This document shows, piece after piece, positions 4,277-6,042 of a stretch of DNA of 6,042 bases. Under the pieces are notes generated by a model. That model searched no databases, was not told the DNA's origin, and saw only the letters and a program-made list of their open reading frames with translations. Location: the NCBI GenBank assembly GCA_013044065.1, contig JABEVA010000137.1:1-6042 (forward strand), given 5' to 3'. This DNA is from Phycisphaerae bacterium (GTDB lineage: Bacteria > Planctomycetota > Phycisphaerae > WQYP01). How positions within the stretch are numbered: position 1 is the first letter of the stretch; every line of letters starts with the position of its first letter. The position numbers were made by a program, and so were the translations under genes.

Positions 4277-6042
4277 ATGCCGGAACAACCCGTCCCAAAA
4301 ATCAAGCCCACCGCGATCCATCATCCCCAGCGCGCAGTTTCCACCATTGCCTACGCGGAATTGCACGTCACCAGCAATTTTTCGTTTCTACGCGGGGCCA
4401 GCCATCCGGAAGAACTCGTGGCCACCGCAGCCGCCCTGGGATACCGGGCCATCGCCCTGACCGATCATGCCTCCATGGCCGGCATGGTGCGGGCTTATGT
4501 GGCTGCCAAGGCGGCACATATTCCTCTGATTCCCGGCTGCCGCATTGATCTGGCGGATCATCACACCGCCCTGCTTTTGTACCCCGTGGATCGCGCCGCC
4601 TGGGGCCGGCTATGCCGGCTTATCACGCTGGGCCGCAGCCGCGCCAACAACCAAGCCACTTCCATCATTCATCTGGCGGATCTTCAGCCGTATCAACACA
4701 ACTTGCTCTCCGTGGTGATTGCTCCACCGGCCATCACCGCTTCTTTCCCGAAAGTTCTGCGGCAATTGCGCAATATATTTGACGATGACCGCCTGTCGCT
4801 GGCGATAACACCACGGTATGGCCACGATGATGCCGGCCATGCCGCGGAACTCTGCGCATTGTCCCAACACGTGCGGGTGCCCATCGTGGCGGTCAACAAC
4901 GTGCTTTATCACCATCCGCAACGCCGCGTTTTACAGGATGTGCTCACCTGCATACGCTGCCGCTGCACCCTGGATCAACTGGGCCTGCGGCGCGCGGCCA
5001 ATGCCGAGCGTTATCTCAAAGCGCCCCAACAATTGGCCCGTCTTTTCGCCCTTTATCCGCAGGCTTTGCAGCGCACGCTCGACATCGCCCAGCGGGTGGC
5101 CGGCTTTTCCCTGGATCAACTGGTCTATCAGTATCCCCATGAAATACATCCACCGGGCCTATCCGCCATGGATTACCTCATGGACCTGACCTGGCAGGGA
5201 GCAGCCCGGCGGTATTCCCACGCCATTCCCGCCGCCATCCGCCGACAACTGGAACATGAATTCAATTTAATCCGGGAATTAAATTATCCCGCCTATTTTT
5301 TAACCGTTTATGACATTGTGCAATTCGCCCGGTCCCGCGGCATTCTATGCCAGGGCCGCGGAGCCGCCGCCAATTCCGCCGTCTGCTATTGCCTGGGCAT
5401 TACCGCCGTGGATCCGACACGTATTGATCTTTTAATGGAACGCTTCATCAGCAAACAACGCGACGAACCTCCCGATATTGATATCGACTTTGAACATCAG
5501 CGCCGGGAAGAGGTGATTCAATATATTTACCGCCGTTTCGGCCGCCACCGCGCCGCCCTTACCGCCGAAGTTATCACCTATCGGCCCCGCAGCGCCCTGC
5601 GCGATGTCGGCAAGGCCCTGGGGCTTTCCCAAAGTTGCGTCGACCAACTGGCCAAATCCACCGACTGGTGGAATCCAGACGTCGGCAAACCACGAATATT
5701 GCAGGCCATCGGGGCCCATCCCAGCGATCCCACCATCGGCTTGCTGCATCGGCTGACATCCGACATCTTGGGCTTCCCCCGCCATCTTTCCCAGCATGTC
5801 GGCGGATTTGTCATCACCGAAGACCCGCTGTGCGAATTGGTGCCCATTGCCAATGCCGCCATGCCCGACCGCACCATCATTGAATGGGATAAAGACGACC
5901 TGGATGCCATGGGCATTTTGAAAATTGATGTGCTGGCCCTGGGCATGTTGACCTGCATCCGCAAGGCCATTGACCTGGTCAATCAAGCGGCGGCGTCAGC
6001 CCCGCCTTCCACCGCCCCTGTGCCGCCCCTGGAATTTCATAC
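4277..6042 (+). CDS. dnaE2: Error-prone DNA polymerase DnaE2 (ImuC), N-terminal part
   Basis: DnaE2/ImuC is the C-family polymerase that performs damage-induced mutagenic synthesis with ImuB. The window holds 588 codons of a protein usually a little over 1000 residues long; the frame is open to the edge. The N-terminal PHP domain (about 25-230) begins YAELHVTSNFSFLRGASHPE (26-45) and continues with ALTDHASMAGMVRA (60-73). The PHP metal site looks degenerate (His30-Val-Thr32 instead of HxH), as in other DnaE2 proteins. The palm contains CQGRGAAANSAVCYCLGIT (358-376), PPDIDIDFEHQRREE (398-412) with catalytic Asp400 and Asp402, HVGGFVIT, and LKIDVLALGMLT (548-559) with Lys549 and the third catalytic Asp551. 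It should therefore be an active polymerase. AAGGTG (4266-4271) lies 5 bases before the ATG and fixes the start. It follows imuB by 33 bases, in the same operon. Confidence 0.96.
   Translation, partial: MPEQPVPKIKPTAIHHPQRAVSTIAYAELHVTSNFSFLRGASHPEELVATAAALGYRAIALTDHASMAGMVRAYVAAKAAHIPLIPGCRIDLADHHTALLLYPVDRAAWGRLCRLITLGRSRANNQATSIIHLADLQPYQHNLLSVVIAPPAITASFPKVLRQLRNIFDDDRLSLAITPRYGHDDAGHAAELCALSQHVRVPIVAVNNVLYHHPQRRVLQDVLTCIRCRCTLDQLGLRRAANAERYLKAPQQLARLFALYPQALQRTLDIAQRVAGFSLDQLVYQYPHEIHPPGLSAMDYLMDLTWQGAARRYSHAIPAAIRRQLEHEFNLIRELNYPAYFLTVYDIVQFARSRGILCQGRGAAANSAVCYCLGITAVDPTRIDLLMERFISKQRDEPPDIDIDFEHQRREEVIQYIYRRFGRHRAALTAEVITYRPRSALRDVGKALGLSQSCVDQLAKSTDWWNPDVGKPRILQAIGAHPSDPTIGLLHRLTSDILGFPRHLSQHVGGFVITEDPLCELVPIANAAMPDRTIIEWDKDDLDAMGILKIDVLALGMLTCIRKAIDLVNQAAASAPPSTAPVPPLEFH

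Noticed and set aside
5432..5986. Minus-strand 184-codon open frame inside dnaE2
   Set aside because: It is antisense to the conserved DnaE2 palm region. Long antisense frames are common in GC-rich genes.
1..6042. CRISPR array or insertion sequence
   Set aside because: No regularly spaced repeats, transposase frame or terminal inverted repeats were seen.

Overview
The window is a GC-rich bacterial segment with coding sequence on both strands arranged around a long divergent intergenic region. On the minus strand lie a partial gene for a small membrane-anchored protein (window edge to 146) and, 12 bases upstream of it, a full ribonuclease Y gene (rny, 159-1793). On the plus strand lie a full imuB gene (2639-4243) and the first 588 codons of dnaE2/imuC (4277 to the window end). 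Both plus-strand products are recognisable from family motifs. No 16S rRNA or other taxonomic marker is present. RNase Y together with an ImuB-DnaE2 cassette, plus a 14-bp palindrome with the TGTT-N6-AACA layout of the Verrucomicrobia SOS box, hints at the Planctomycetes-Verrucomicrobia group or a relative. That placement is inference.

Layout. 1-158: N-terminal part of an unrecognised protein with one membrane segment, downstream of rny and probably co-transcribed with it. 159-1793 (-): RNase Y with membrane anchor, coiled coil, KH and HD domains. 1794-2638: about 845 bases with no convincing gene. This stretch holds a strong hairpin and several weaker ones on the rny side, a candidate terminator and a good minus-strand promoter in the middle, and the imuB promoter with overlapping repeats on the right. 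2639-6042 (+): the mutagenesis cassette imuB-dnaE2, with 33 bases between the genes.

How the genes work together. ImuB (a Y-family polymerase relative, normally catalytically dead) and DnaE2/ImuC (an error-prone replicative-type polymerase) form the bacterial mutasome. It copies past damaged template and causes most damage-induced mutation in the bacteria that carry it. The usual first gene, imuA, is not next to imuB here. A perfect 5-4-5 palindrome lies on the predicted imuB -10 element, where a LexA-type repressor would block transcription. Nine bases of it, including its left arm, are repeated 17 bp upstream. The most interesting part of the window is this small regulatory region (about 2475-2610): two divergent promoters share the 9-mer TTGACGTTA at their -35 boxes, and the imuB promoter carries tandem operator-like repeats. 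The rny side belongs to RNA turnover and has no evident functional link to the cassette.
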